From Luteibacter sp. Sphag1AF (GTDB lineage: Bacteria; Pseudomonadota; Gammaproteobacteria; Xanthomonadales; Rhodanobacteraceae), in assembly GCF_014192715.1 (NCBI RefSeq), contig NZ_JACHYH010000002.1:1-64000 (forward strand): 64,000 nucleotides of DNA, given 5' to 3'. A model generated the notes under the pieces. It worked only from the letters and a program-made list of their open reading frames with translations, ran no database searches and was not told where the DNA came from. A program made the translations under genes and the position numbers. Of this stretch, positions 21,235 through 32,200 are shown piece after piece. Position 1 is the first letter of the stretch. Every line of letters starts with the position of its first letter.

Positions 21235-22152
21235 TCAATCGGCGGGCAGGTTGAAGCCCCGGCTCACTTTGAGCAATCCCTCATCCGAAATGTCTGCCAA
21301 TGCCATGAGACGACCGTCCGAACCCCACGCCGCGCAGCGTCCGCGCACGTGGGTGGACGGAAGCGGCACCGGCTGGCCAAAGGCCAGAATGCGGGACTGC
21401 TCAGGGTCCAGGTCGATACGGGGGATGTGCTCAAGGCCAGCAGAAATGGGCAATATCGCGGCCTCCAGCGCATCGGGGCCGGTTTCGGCCACCCCTATCA
21501 GGTCATCCAGCGTGACCATCCGGGGCGTCATGAAGGGTTCGACCCACAGCCGGCGAAGGCCCGTCAGGTGAGCGCCGCATCCCAGGTGCTCACCCAGGTC
21601 CACGGCCAGACTGCGCACATACGTACCTGAACCGCATTCCACGAAAAGGCGCAGGGTGTCGCCGTCCCGGCTGATGACCTCCAGCCGGTAAACGTCCACC
21701 TCACGGGCAGGCACATCCACAACTTCGCCACGGCGAGCACGGACATACAGCGGCACGCCGTCCTGCTTGATGGCCGAATAGGCGGGCGGAATCTGCACGA
21801 TATGACCACGCAGCGGCGCCAGCGCGGCCTCAATGGCTGCATCGTCCAGCGCAGGCACGGGTCGGGTTTCGACCACATCGCCTTCCAGGTCCGCCGTGGT
21901 CGTGGTCACGCCCAGGCGCACCTGCGCCTCATAGGCCTTGCGCGAACCCAGCAGCCAGCCTGCAATTTTGGTCGCCTCGCCGAAGCACAGCGGCAGCAAG
22001 CCGGTCGCCAGGGGATCGAGACTGCCCGTGTGACCGCCCTTGGCGGCGCCCACAAGTCGCCGCGCCGTCTGCAATGCCTGGTTGGAACTCAGGCCAAGCG
22101 GCTTGTCGAGAAGAAGGATGCCGTGAATGTCACGAAAGGTTCGACGGGACAT
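21235..22152 (-). CDS. truB: tRNA pseudouridine-55 synthase
   Basis: Makes pseudouridine 55 in the T-loop of tRNAs. The 305-aa protein starts SRRTFRDIHGILLLDKPLG; the catalytic aspartate is D46 in HTGSLDPLATGLL. GSGTYVRSLAVDLGE (near residue 185-200) and a C-terminal PUA-like domain follow. ATG 22152 is taken because homology starts here; the open extension upstream runs through rbfA in another frame. It lies 61 bp after rbfA in the conserved rimP-pnp operon order. Confidence 0.94.
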   Translation of the reverse strand: MSRRTFRDIHGILLLDKPLGLSSNQALQTARRLVGAAKGGHTGSLDPLATGLLPLCFGEATKIAGWLLGSRKAYEAQVRLGVTTTTADLEGDVVETRPVPALDDAAIEAALAPLRGHIVQIPPAYSAIKQDGVPLYVRARRGEVVDVPAREVDVYRLEVISRDGDTLRLFVECGSGTYVRSLAVDLGEHLGCGAHLTGLRRLWVEPFMTPRMVTLDDLIGVAETGPDALEAAILPISAGLEHIPRIDLDPEQSRILAFGQPVPLPSTHVRGRCAAWGSDGRLMALADISDEGLLKVSRGFNLPAD

Positions 22153-22213
22153 GGGTACCTGAAAACAGGGCGGACCCGCCCTGCCGTAATGCTGAAGATG
22201 AGACGAAGAGCGC

Positions 22214-22588
22214 TTACTGCTCTTCGTCGTCCTGCTTGATGACCGGGCCACCATCGCGCAGAAGAAGCTCGATGCGCTCGCCCTTGTCGACCGAATCGTC
22301 GTACTTGAAGCGAAGCTCGGGCACACGACGCAGCCGCATGACCTTGGACAGGGCATGACGGAACTCCGGACCCAGAAGCTTCAGGCCCTTGACGGCCTCG
22401 GCGGAACGTTCCGGCTGCAATGCGGTGATCCACACGGTCGCCCAGTCCAGTTCACGGGTTACTTCAACGTCGGACACGCTGACCGACGGGAGGTGATGGT
22501 CGCGCACGGCGGCATGCACCAGAAGACCGATCTCGCGGCGAAGTTCGGCCGAAACGCGATCGGTACGCTTGAAATCACGGGATGGCAT
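22214..22588 (-). CDS. rbfA: Ribosome-binding factor A
   Basis: Cold-adaptation factor that binds the 30S subunit and helps mature the 5' end of 16S rRNA. The 124-aa protein has the single KH-like domain with SRDFKRTDRVSAELRREIG at the start and RLRRVPELRFKYDDSVDKGERIELLL near the end. A GAGG ribosome site lies upstream. It follows infB after a terminator-like hairpin. Confidence 0.93.
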   Translation of the reverse strand: MPSRDFKRTDRVSAELRREIGLLVHAAVRDHHLPSVSVSDVEVTRELDWATVWITALQPERSAEAVKGLKLLGPEFRHALSKVMRLRRVPELRFKYDDSVDKGERIELLLRDGGPVIKQDDEEQ

Positions 22589-22596
22589 AACGCCTC

Positions 22597-22631
22597 CTCA
22601 AAAAGTAACGCCGCCCCTGTCGGGGCGGCGT
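22597..22631 (-). terminator. Terminator-like hairpin between infB and rbfA
   Basis: A 10-bp perfect stem (ACGCCGCCCC/GGGGCGGCGT, 22608-22631) with a 4-nt loop. On the minus strand it is followed by TACTTTTTGAGG, a T5 tail. It stands between infB and rbfA of one operon, so it may be a partial terminator that makes infB levels exceed rbfA. Confidence 0.72.
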
Positions 22632-22640
22632 CTGTCGCTG

Positions 22641-25541
<2,901 letters not shown>

Positions 25542-25672
25542 CTATATTTCTCCGCCGTTCCCGCGCGTAACCTTACGTGCCGACGATGACCCGTACGGCT
25601 GCCTCCATCCATGGCGGGAAACCTGACGGCTTCCCTCGGGGCGTCCGTCCAGGACGCCGCCGCCTACCGCGG

Positions 25673-27232
25673 TTAGCCGCCCTTCTCCAGCCGGGCGATC
25701 ATCGGTGCGCGCGCTGCCATGATGATCTGCGCTGCGCGGTCTTCATCCATCCCCTCGATATCGATCATCTCGTCGACCGCGAGGTCGCCAAGATCATCCA
25801 GCGTGTCGATGCCGCGCTCCGCAAGAGCGTATGCGGTGGCCTCGTCCATGCCTTCGAGATTAAGGATCTCCTCGGACGGACGGTGATCTTCGATATCTTC
25901 TTCGACCGCAAGCGCCGCGGTAAGCAGAGCGTCACGGGCACGAGCGCGCAGTTCCTCGACGATGTCTTCGTCGAAGCCTTCCACCGCCAGCAGCTCCGCA
26001 CTGGGTACGTATGCAATTTCCTCGACGCTGGAGAAACCTTCCTGCACGAGGATGCTTGCGATTTCCTGATCGACTTCCAGGCGCTCCATGAACAGCTTGA
26101 GCGCAGCTTCCTGTTCGGCGGCACTCTTGGCGGCGACCTGATCCTGCGTCATCACGTTGAGCTGCCAGCCGGTGAGCTTGCTGGCAAGACGAACGTTCTG
26201 ACCGCCACGGCCGATGGCCTGGGAGAGCTTGTCTTCAGCAACCGCGATGTCCATCGAGTGCTTTTCTTCGTCCATGATGATGGACTGCACTTCGGCGGGC
26301 GCCATGGCGTTGATGACGTACTGGGCCTGGTTTTCGTGCCACAGGATGATGTCGACGCGCTCGCCATTGAGCTCGTTGGACACGGCCTGCACGCGCGAAC
26401 CACGCATGCCGATGCATGCGCCGATGGGATCGGTACGGCTGTCGTGTGCGACCACGGCGATCTTGGCGCGGTCACCCGGATCACGGGCGCAGCCCTTGAT
26501 CTCAACCAGACCCTGGCCAACTTCCGGCACTTCAAGCTTGAACAGTTCGATCATGAATTCCGGTGCGCTGCGCGAAACAAACAGCTGCGGACCACGGACT
26601 TCCGACTTCACTTCATAGAGGTAACCACGCACGCGGTCACCCACGCGGGCCGATTCGCGGGGAATCGTCTTGTCGCGCGGAATGAATGCCTCGGCGTTGC
26701 TGCCCAGGTCGAGGTAGACGTTGCCGCGCTCAACGCGCTTGACGATGCCCGTGACCAGTTCGCCGACGCGGCTCTCAAAAGCTTCGACCACCAGCGCGCG
26801 TTCCGCTTCGCGGATGCGCTGCACGATGACCTGCTTCGCAGCCTGCGCCGTGATGCGGCCGAAATCGGCGTTGGGAATCGAGCGTTCGATCGTGCCGCCG
26901 ACTTCAACCGGGCCGCTGACGAAGACCGAGCCGGCGGCTTCCGCTTCGGCTTTGGCCTCCGCAACTGCATCCAACGCGTCCATGAGACGGAGGTGGGTGT
27001 GCGGCTCCATATCGCGCTCGTCGTCAGCCACGATGTCCCAGGTACGGAATGTCTCGTAGTCGCCGCTCTTGCGGTCGATCTCGACGCGGACCTTCGGCTC
27101 TTCGCCCGGATAGTTCTTTTTGGCAGCCGAGGCCAGCGCAGCTTCCAGTGCTTCGAAAATGATTTCGCGCGGCACGCCCTTTTCATTGGCGACCGCATCG
27201 ACTACCTGCAACAGATCATGGGACTGGGACAT
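25673..27232 (-). CDS. nusA: Transcription termination/antitermination factor NusA
   Basis: RNA-polymerase-binding factor for pausing, Rho-independent termination and rRNA antitermination. The 519-aa protein shows the N-terminal polymerase-binding domain, an S1 domain (about 135-200), two KH domains (PIGACIGMRGSRVQAV near 250 and LSQAIGRGGQNVRLAS near 320) and two acidic helix-hairpin repeats at the C-terminus (LLAVEGFDEDIVEELR and EEILNLEGMDEATAYALAE), the gammaproteobacterial layout. The ATG at 27232 opens SQSHDLLQVVDAVANEKG. NusA often autoregulates this operon, which fits the terminator found in the leader ahead of rimP. Confidence 0.96.
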   Translation of the reverse strand: MSQSHDLLQVVDAVANEKGVPREIIFEALEAALASAAKKNYPGEEPKVRVEIDRKSGDYETFRTWDIVADDERDMEPHTHLRLMDALDAVAEAKAEAEAAGSVFVSGPVEVGGTIERSIPNADFGRITAQAAKQVIVQRIREAERALVVEAFESRVGELVTGIVKRVERGNVYLDLGSNAEAFIPRDKTIPRESARVGDRVRGYLYEVKSEVRGPQLFVSRSAPEFMIELFKLEVPEVGQGLVEIKGCARDPGDRAKIAVVAHDSRTDPIGACIGMRGSRVQAVSNELNGERVDIILWHENQAQYVINAMAPAEVQSIIMDEEKHSMDIAVAEDKLSQAIGRGGQNVRLASKLTGWQLNVMTQDQVAAKSAAEQEAALKLFMERLEVDQEIASILVQEGFSSVEEIAYVPSAELLAVEGFDEDIVEELRARARDALLTAALAVEEDIEDHRPSEEILNLEGMDEATAYALAERGIDTLDDLGDLAVDEMIDIEGMDEDRAAQIIMAARAPMIARLEKGG

Positions 27233-27270
27233 CGCCGCTACTCCGGGGGCGCTCACTGCGCCCCATCGTT

Positions 27271-27780
27271 TCATTGTTTTGGTTTTTTCTCGCCGCCTTT
27301 CTTGGGCTGCGGGGCATAGCCCAGCGCCACCCAATCAGGCACCACACGGGCGCTTTCCACGTCCGCATGATCGAATTCGAATCGACCCGCTTCACCTTCA
27401 AGGACGATTTTCTCGCCAGCGACCTCAATGACATTGCCCTTGAGACGGCGACGTCCTTCCATCGGTGCCTTCAGCAACACCTTGACCACCTGACCGGACA
27501 CGCGGGCGAACTGCTCCGCGGTGAACAGCGGACGATCAATACCGGGCGAAGATACTTCCAGTACATAGTTGCCAGGGATCGGATCTTCAACGTCAAGCAT
27601 GGCCGACAACTCGCGGCTGGCAGCCTCGCAGTCTTCCACGGTGACTTCCCGCCCCTCTGCATCCAAATACACGCGAAGCGTGTTCTGGCCATCAGACGGA
27701 CCATATTCCAGACCGAGTACTTCCACGCCGGTATCGACGAGAATCTCGGAAAAACGCTTTGCGAGTGCTTGGGTATCCAC
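27271..27780 (-). CDS. rimP: Ribosome maturation factor RimP
   Basis: Assists 30S subunit maturation. The 169-aa protein has the RimP N-terminal alpha/beta domain ([19 protein letters not shown], then [16 protein letters not shown]) and the C-terminal Sm-like beta domain, ending in a Lys-rich tail. A GTG start is chosen: it has AAAGG upstream, while the frame extension to 27834 adds unlike residues. It is the first gene of the rimP-nusA-infB operon, and its leader carries a premature terminator. Confidence 0.9.
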   Translation of the reverse strand: MDTQALAKRFSEILVDTGVEVLGLEYGPSDGQNTLRVYLDAEGREVTVEDCEAASRELSAMLDVEDPIPGNYVLEVSSPGIDRPLFTAEQFARVSGQVVKVLLKAPMEGRRRLKGNVIEVAGEKIVLEGEAGRFEFDHADVESARVVPDWVALGYAPQPKKGGEKKPKQ

Positions 27781-27933
27781 GGTGCCTTTACTTTTCCGGT
27801 CGCCAGAAACAAAAAATGGGCTCCAGCGGCCCATTCCCTTTCGTCGCCGATGTATCCCGACACTTTCCCGCCGTAGCCACTTCCATTCCTTGACGGAGAG
27901 GGAAGAAATACCACGCGACGCATCCTTGCGCCC

Positions 27934-27960
27934 AACAAAAAAGCCTCACGAGGAGGCTTT
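27934..27960 (-). terminator. Premature terminator (possible attenuator) in the rimP leader
   Basis: On the minus strand an 8-bp stem AAAGCCTC/GAGGCTTT with a 5-nt loop runs into a T6 stretch (TTTTTTG). It sits about 75-100 nt after the predicted start and about 155 nt before rimP, so it would stop transcripts unless bypassed. Confidence 0.75.
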
Positions 27961-28039
27961 CTTGCGAAAGAAAGATCTGGGCAACGGGCCTGCCCGATGG
28001 TGCCTGGGCGAGCGTGTTTCCGTTACAGAAGATGCGCTG

Positions 28040-28069
28040 ATTATAACGACCTCTGCGCGCCAGACGCAA
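28040..28069 (-). promoter_or_regulatory. Sigma-70 promoter of rimP-nusA-infB
   Basis: On the minus strand TTGCGT (28069-28064) and a perfect TATAAT (28045-28040) are 18 bp apart; start near 28033. Confidence 0.7.
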
Positions 28070-28218
28070 GGCACGGGTTGGCTAAACGACTGTTCACAAA
28101 GCCCGGCCACCCGGGATGGATTCATCGCCGAACGCGGCAGCGCAGCCAGCACAACGCCCTTGGCGGGCAAGGTTGCGCCCTCTACCATGGCCGGCCGCCT
28201 GCCCCACCGATCACTCTC

Positions 28219-28413
28219 ATGCGCTGCAAAGACTGCCAGTCGGGCTACCACGCCCCTTATGACCGCTTCGAGCGGCTGGGCCTGCGACCGGACGGACCTT
28301 CGTTTCTGATGAAGTGCCGTCAGTGCGGCGCCCTGTGGAGCGAAGCCCCGAAGGGTGCCACTCTCATCCATCGGGCGGACGCCCGGCTTCTGTATCCGGA
28401 CGCCCGCCTCTGA
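28219..28413 (+). CDS. Small zinc-ribbon protein
   Basis: A 64-aa protein with C3-x2-C6 and C33-x2-C36, a four-cysteine zinc ribbon with 26 residues between the pairs. I do not recognise the family. Sequence between the pairs (GYHAPYDRFERLGLRPDG) is polar. It has no membrane segment. The frame is read from an ATG at 28219; longer upstream frames have no likeness to it. It ends 7 bp from the convergent gene of another zinc-ribbon protein. Confidence 0.65.
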   Translation: MRCKDCQSGYHAPYDRFERLGLRPDGPSFLMKCRQCGALWSEAPKGATLIHRADARLLYPDARL

Positions 28414-28420
28414 GCCTGTC

Positions 28421-28930
28421 TCAGCGCTGCTCAGCAGACGCCTGCTCCTGCTGTATCTGAGCCTCGGCAAGCTGTCGGCGAACCACTGCCTCGAATGCCA
28501 GCGTCGGCCGCATGGGCTCGCCACGAAGCGCTCCGAACAGATTGCGGGTCACCTGAATGGGCGTGACGATGAGCCCCCAAGGCACACCCCACCAGCCCAG
28601 AAGGCCCGAATAGGCCAGACCAGCCAGCTGCGACTTGCGCCCGCAACTGCGGCAGCTTACTGCGCGCCGGCTGCTCCACTGGGTCATCAACAAAAACGAG
28701 TGGACGCGGTGCTGCGAGTAGACATCCACGCTCCCGGTGACCCGCTTGCAGCGGGGGCACGGGCCATTGCGCCACTTTTCCACGTACTGCTGCAGGACGT
28801 GGACAGGAATGCGATCGGCCACAACCAGAATGGGATGGGCCTGCGCGCAGTCACCGCTGCAATAGCGACGACCTTCAATCGTGTGCCGCGCGAAAAGCAT
28901 GGTCTTTCCGCAATTACTGCATTCGCTCAT
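28421..28930 (-). CDS. Membrane-associated multi-zinc-ribbon protein
   Basis: A 169-aa protein with three cysteine groups: C4/C7 with C24/C28, then C58/C61 with C93/C96, suggesting two zinc-binding units. After them a hydrophobic stretch GLLGWWGVPWGLIVTP (109-124) and a charged, Gln-rich tail (RRQLAEAQIQQEQASAEQR). The tryptophan-rich 'WWGxPWG' hairpin occurs, as I recall, in otherwise uncharacterised bacterial zinc-ribbon proteins. The function is unknown. The start at 28930 puts CxxC near the N-terminus as in that group; an in-frame upstream start would add 11 residues. Confidence 0.7.
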   Translation of the reverse strand: MSECSNCGKTMLFARHTIEGRRYCSGDCAQAHPILVVADRIPVHVLQQYVEKWRNGPCPRCKRVTGSVDVYSQHRVHSFLLMTQWSSRRAVSCRSCGRKSQLAGLAYSGLLGWWGVPWGLIVTPIQVTRNLFGALRGEPMRPTLAFEAVVRRQLAEAQIQQEQASAEQR

Positions 28931-28991
28931 GTTTCTTCCTTGTGTCCCCCCGGGGAGTCGCAAGGTAGCTGATACAGCTCAAATGTCCAGA

Positions 28992-30902
28992 TCAGTAGTT
29001 GAGTCGCCACGCCAGCAGATGCCAGCCCACCGCGAAACACGACGCCGCCACGCAAGCCAGCAACAGCAGCACGCTCCCCACCTTCCCCGTGAACTGGCCC
29101 GGCATCCGCCAGGCCTGCCAGGCATGCAATGCGGCGGCCAGGGAACCGATCACTGCCAGAAGCGTCAACACCTGTACCGCTCGAATCCATCCGTCAGCGT
29201 GACCGGTGGGCTGCCACATCAGCAACGCCCAACCCGCCGCAGCCAGCAGGAACAGCAGCGCCACCACGCGCGTGGCCGTATACCAGCGCGACGCTACCGT
29301 AACGCCGCCATCAGCCTGTCGGCGGCGGCGCGCGGCCGTGATCGGCCAGAAAACCAGCGCCACCAGGAAGCTGGCCATGATGGCCCCCAGCGCGATCAGC
29401 ATCGCGACGGATTTCGCACCAGACGTGGCGGGCAGAAACACCTCACCGGGCGCCAGTTCGTCAATCGACAGCCAGCGCACCTTGCCGTCAACCACCGAGG
29501 CGGCCAGGTGCGAACCGGTCGCGTCGTCAAGCCACACGAAGGGCCGCACTTCGCGCCAATGGCGCGGCTTGCCTGCGGCGTCGGGGAACATCGGGGTAAT
29601 CAGCGTGCCATCGGCCGCCAGGTCGATGCGGTTCGCCGGGTATTGGGAGCGCGCGGCCAGCCAGCTGGCGCGAGGCTGTCGGCTGGACACCCAGAACCCT
29701 TCGAGAAGACGGCCATGCGGCACAGCCGTGCCCAGCGTCGGTGCCTTCTGTTGAGGCAGCGGGGGGAAGTACCGGTCGGCAAATCCGTCCAGCAGACGCT
29801 GGCGAAGACAGCAACTCGCGCGCCCGCTCACGGCAATGAAGAGGCCGGTATCTTCGGCCGGAAACCATGCCAGCTCGCTTTGCGCGCCAGCCATGTCGCT
29901 GCGCTGCCCCACGATCACCTGGCCGTTGCGATCCATGCGCTGAAGACCGAGCGCCATGGGCGACAGGCCGGGCACCGACACTGAGGCGAACTCGCGCATG
30001 GCCTGCGCGGTGCCGGGGCGAAGAAGGCCCTGGCTGCCGTCCATATGGGCAAGCACGAAACGCCCCATGTCCTCACCGCTGATCGACAGACCGCTGGCGG
30101 GCACGGCCGAGCGCACTTCAAACGAGGTGCCTGCCACGTGGGGCGCAAGCGCGGGCGGCAGGGGTTGCAGGAACGAAGCGTGCTGCATGCCCAGCGGACG
30201 GAAGATGTGTGTGTCCATGTACGCAGCGAAGGCCTGGCCGGAAACGCGCTCCACGATGTAGCCCGCCAACGCCACGCCATAGTCCGATTGCGCCGCGACC
30301 TCTCCCGGCGGATACACCCGCTCGGGCAGCGATGCCTTCACCCACTGCCCGAGCCACGCGGGGTCATTGGTGGATGCATCGGCGGCCGTGCGCACCACGT
30401 CCTTGCTGACGGCATCGAAGCCGGAGGTCTGCGTCAGCAACTGGCGCAGCGTGACCGGCTTGCCGTCGAACGCCGGGATGGAAAAATCCAGATACCCGTT
30501 GATGTCGGCATCCAGATCCAGCCGCCCATCACTCACCAGTTGCATCACGGCGGTGGCAGTGAATGCGGTAGACGTTGTGCCAGCACGAAACATCGTGATG
30601 GCCGGGTCCACAGGCGTCTTGCGTGATGGATCGGCCAGTCCGAAGCCGCGCGCCGAGATCACCTCGCCGTGTCGCACCACCACGATCACCCCGCCATCGG
30701 TGTGGGCGCGGCCGGGATCGCTCGCGATCAGCTCGTCCAGCCATGTGTCCAGATCGGCCTTTGCAAGCACATGCCCGCCCAGTGGCACGGCGACGGCCGC
30801 CTTCTGCTCCGGCAGCGGTCGTATCTGGATCTGCGCCAGCACGGGAACAGCAACACATGCGGCCACACCAGCCAACACTACGCTTAACGCCTGCTTGAGC
30901 AC
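28992..30902 (-). CDS. Serine-hydrolase (beta-lactamase class C-like) homologue with degraded active site and membrane tail
   Basis: A 636-aa exported protein: signal peptide (1-23, ending VPVLA), a class C beta-lactamase/PBP-like domain (about 45-380), a linker beta region and about four transmembrane helices (near 498-520, 545-562, 575-595, 608-628). The fold is clear from TAVMQLVSDGRLDLDADINGYL and LRQLLTQTSGF. All three catalytic motifs are changed: the SxxK site reads T109-T-S-T112, the YxN site reads Q205-S-D207, and the H/K-x-G site reads Q333-R-S. It therefore should not acylate. A GTG start at 30902 has GGAGAG upstream. It could bind a peptidoglycan or lipid-linked ligand as a sensor or regulator; that is inference. 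Confidence 0.8.
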   Translation of the reverse strand: MLKQALSVVLAGVAACVAVPVLAQIQIRPLPEQKAAVAVPLGGHVLAKADLDTWLDELIASDPGRAHTDGGVIVVVRHGEVISARGFGLADPSRKTPVDPAITMFRAGTTSTAFTATAVMQLVSDGRLDLDADINGYLDFSIPAFDGKPVTLRQLLTQTSGFDAVSKDVVRTAADASTNDPAWLGQWVKASLPERVYPPGEVAAQSDYGVALAGYIVERVSGQAFAAYMDTHIFRPLGMQHASFLQPLPPALAPHVAGTSFEVRSAVPASGLSISGEDMGRFVLAHMDGSQGLLRPGTAQAMREFASVSVPGLSPMALGLQRMDRNGQVIVGQRSDMAGAQSELAWFPAEDTGLFIAVSGRASCCLRQRLLDGFADRYFPPLPQQKAPTLGTAVPHGRLLEGFWVSSRQPRASWLAARSQYPANRIDLAADGTLITPMFPDAAGKPRHWREVRPFVWLDDATGSHLAASVVDGKVRWLSIDELAPGEVFLPATSGAKSVAMLIALGAIMASFLVALVFWPITAARRRRQADGGVTVASRWYTATRVVALLFLLAAAGWALLMWQPTGHADGWIRAVQVLTLLAVIGSLAAALHAWQAWRMPGQFTGKVGSVLLLLACVAASCFAVGWHLLAWRLNY

Positions 30903-31077
30903 GGTCTCTCCTTTTCGCCGCAGCGGCGCGGAACGCATCGGGGTCGGAAAGAATGGTGCCATGCCCGTCGCCCTGAAAGGCGTGAAACAGATGAACGGGT
31001 GTGGACCGTGGCAAGGCCATCACATTCTCATCCGCTACCATGCGCGCCCACCACGCTCACTCAAAGGTTCCGCGCTC

Positions 31078-31950
31078 GTGCATCGTCTTGTTTTCCTGCT
31101 AGCCTCGCTGGCCTTTCTGGCCGGCTGCGAAGGTGGCAGCCAGAGTTGGTCCGTGGACAATCCAACTGGCGCGCCGCTGTCGCTGATGATCGACGACAAC
31201 GACATTGATGTACCGCCACGCGGACATGTGGAGGTGAGCCTGTCGCCCGGCGAACACACGATGAAGGGCGCGACGACAGGCGCGCTGACGTTTATTGTTT
31301 ATGTGCGTGGCAAGGGCGGCATCATCAATCCCACGCTTGGCGATTACGTCATTGCGCAGGAAGCGTACGTCACGGACGCCTCCAGGCTGAAAAACTTCGC
31401 ACAGCTCAAAGACCGCATCACGCTGGACGGCGTGCCGTTCGAGGGCGGATTCCGCCAGTCCAATGCGCTTTTCATCGACAAGGCCTGGACGTTCGGCATC
31501 GATGAAGATTTCCCCGATAGCGTCACCGGATACGACGCAGGCAACGGCGGCAACTTCTTCGTCAAAGTATTTCGCGCATCCGATTTCGTCGCGTACTACC
31601 AGATGCGCTACGACGCGCCAGACTATGTGACGACCCATCGCCCGGCCGTACCGGCACCCATCGAGAAACGCCATCCTGAGCCGCCGCCGGCCACCCTGCC
31701 CGTTATCGGTGCTGCCGCTTACGACGATCACACAGGCCCGTTGCGCGCCATCTACACGCAATACCTTCAGGCGTCGGAACCTGCGCAACAGAAGACGTTG
31801 CAGAAGGCCGCGTTCGACGCGCAGATGGCCTATATCCACCAGATCGCCACGGCAGGTTCGCAGGAAACCCGCGAGGTCAACGAACGGGCCAACGCGTTTA
31901 CCCAGGCGTTTGACAACGTGCTGGGCGCCTCTGCGCTCATCAAGCGCTGA
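31078..31950 (+). CDS. Putative lipoprotein of unknown function
   Basis: A 290-aa protein whose N-terminus HRLVFLLASLAFLAGC is a lipoprotein signal with lipobox LAGC (acyl cysteine C17). The mature part starts with a beta-rich domain (WSVDNPTGAPLSLMIDDNDI, then SLSPGEHTMKGATTGALTF), has a Pro-rich linker (about 190-212) and ends in helices. The N-terminal beta part resembles PEGA-like or carbohydrate-binding beta sandwiches only weakly. The start is a GTG placed so that the lipobox lies at residue 17; AAAGG is upstream. It is divergent from the serine-hydrolase homologue, whose partner it may be. Confidence 0.7.
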   Translation: MHRLVFLLASLAFLAGCEGGSQSWSVDNPTGAPLSLMIDDNDIDVPPRGHVEVSLSPGEHTMKGATTGALTFIVYVRGKGGIINPTLGDYVIAQEAYVTDASRLKNFAQLKDRITLDGVPFEGGFRQSNALFIDKAWTFGIDEDFPDSVTGYDAGNGGNFFVKVFRASDFVAYYQMRYDAPDYVTTHRPAVPAPIEKRHPEPPPATLPVIGAAAYDDHTGPLRAIYTQYLQASEPAQQKTLQKAAFDAQMAYIHQIATAGSQETREVNERANAFTQAFDNVLGASALIKR

Positions 31951-32055
31951 GCGACGCGAAATAAATTGCGTGTCGAAGGAAGGCTCTTGATACCTATTGC
32001 GGTGCGGCACGATGGAAGACGAATCGGCGGCACGCCCCAATGCGCCCATGATGCA

Positions 32056-32100
32056 ATGCAGCGAAAGCATCACTTACGGCCAGGCATGAGCAATATGCAT
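32056..32100 (+). promoter_or_regulatory. Pair of LysR-type boxes upstream of the porin gene
   Basis: ATGCAGCGAAAGCAT (32056-32070) is a perfect ATGC-N7-GCAT inverted repeat (T-N11-A type). ATGAGCAATATGCAT (32086-32100) matches it with one base changed. The starts are exactly 30 bp apart, so both lie on one DNA face. The same pair geometry occurs before galD. A further palindrome AAACCC-C-GGGTTT lies at 32106-32118. The stretch 31951-32200 has no gene. Confidence 0.65.
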
Positions 32101-32200
32101 AACTGAAACCCCGGGTTTTCCGTTGTTCCCATCGAGGGCCAACCGCAGCATCCGCTTCCATTGCGCCCATCCGGGGCGGTGTTTGTGGGGTTGCTGTCTG

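Larger units (their letters stand above)
27781..28218. other. 438-bp gene-free region: rimP leader and divergent promoter zone
   Basis: The right part carries a good minus-strand promoter (28040-28069). The left part is the roughly 250-nt leader of rimP with the terminator hairpin at 27934-27960. I see no tRNA gene here, unlike E. coli where metY precedes rimP. The stretch 28070-28218 upstream of the zinc-ribbon gene shows no feature I can support. Confidence 0.6.

Noticed and set aside
27781-28218. Search for a metY-like tRNA ahead of rimP
   Set aside because: No anticodon arm or T-arm found; the only structured element is the terminator hairpin.
30367-31077. Long upstream extension of the lipoprotein frame
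   Set aside because: It lies antisense to the serine-hydrolase homologue; the signal peptide and lipobox place the start at 31078.
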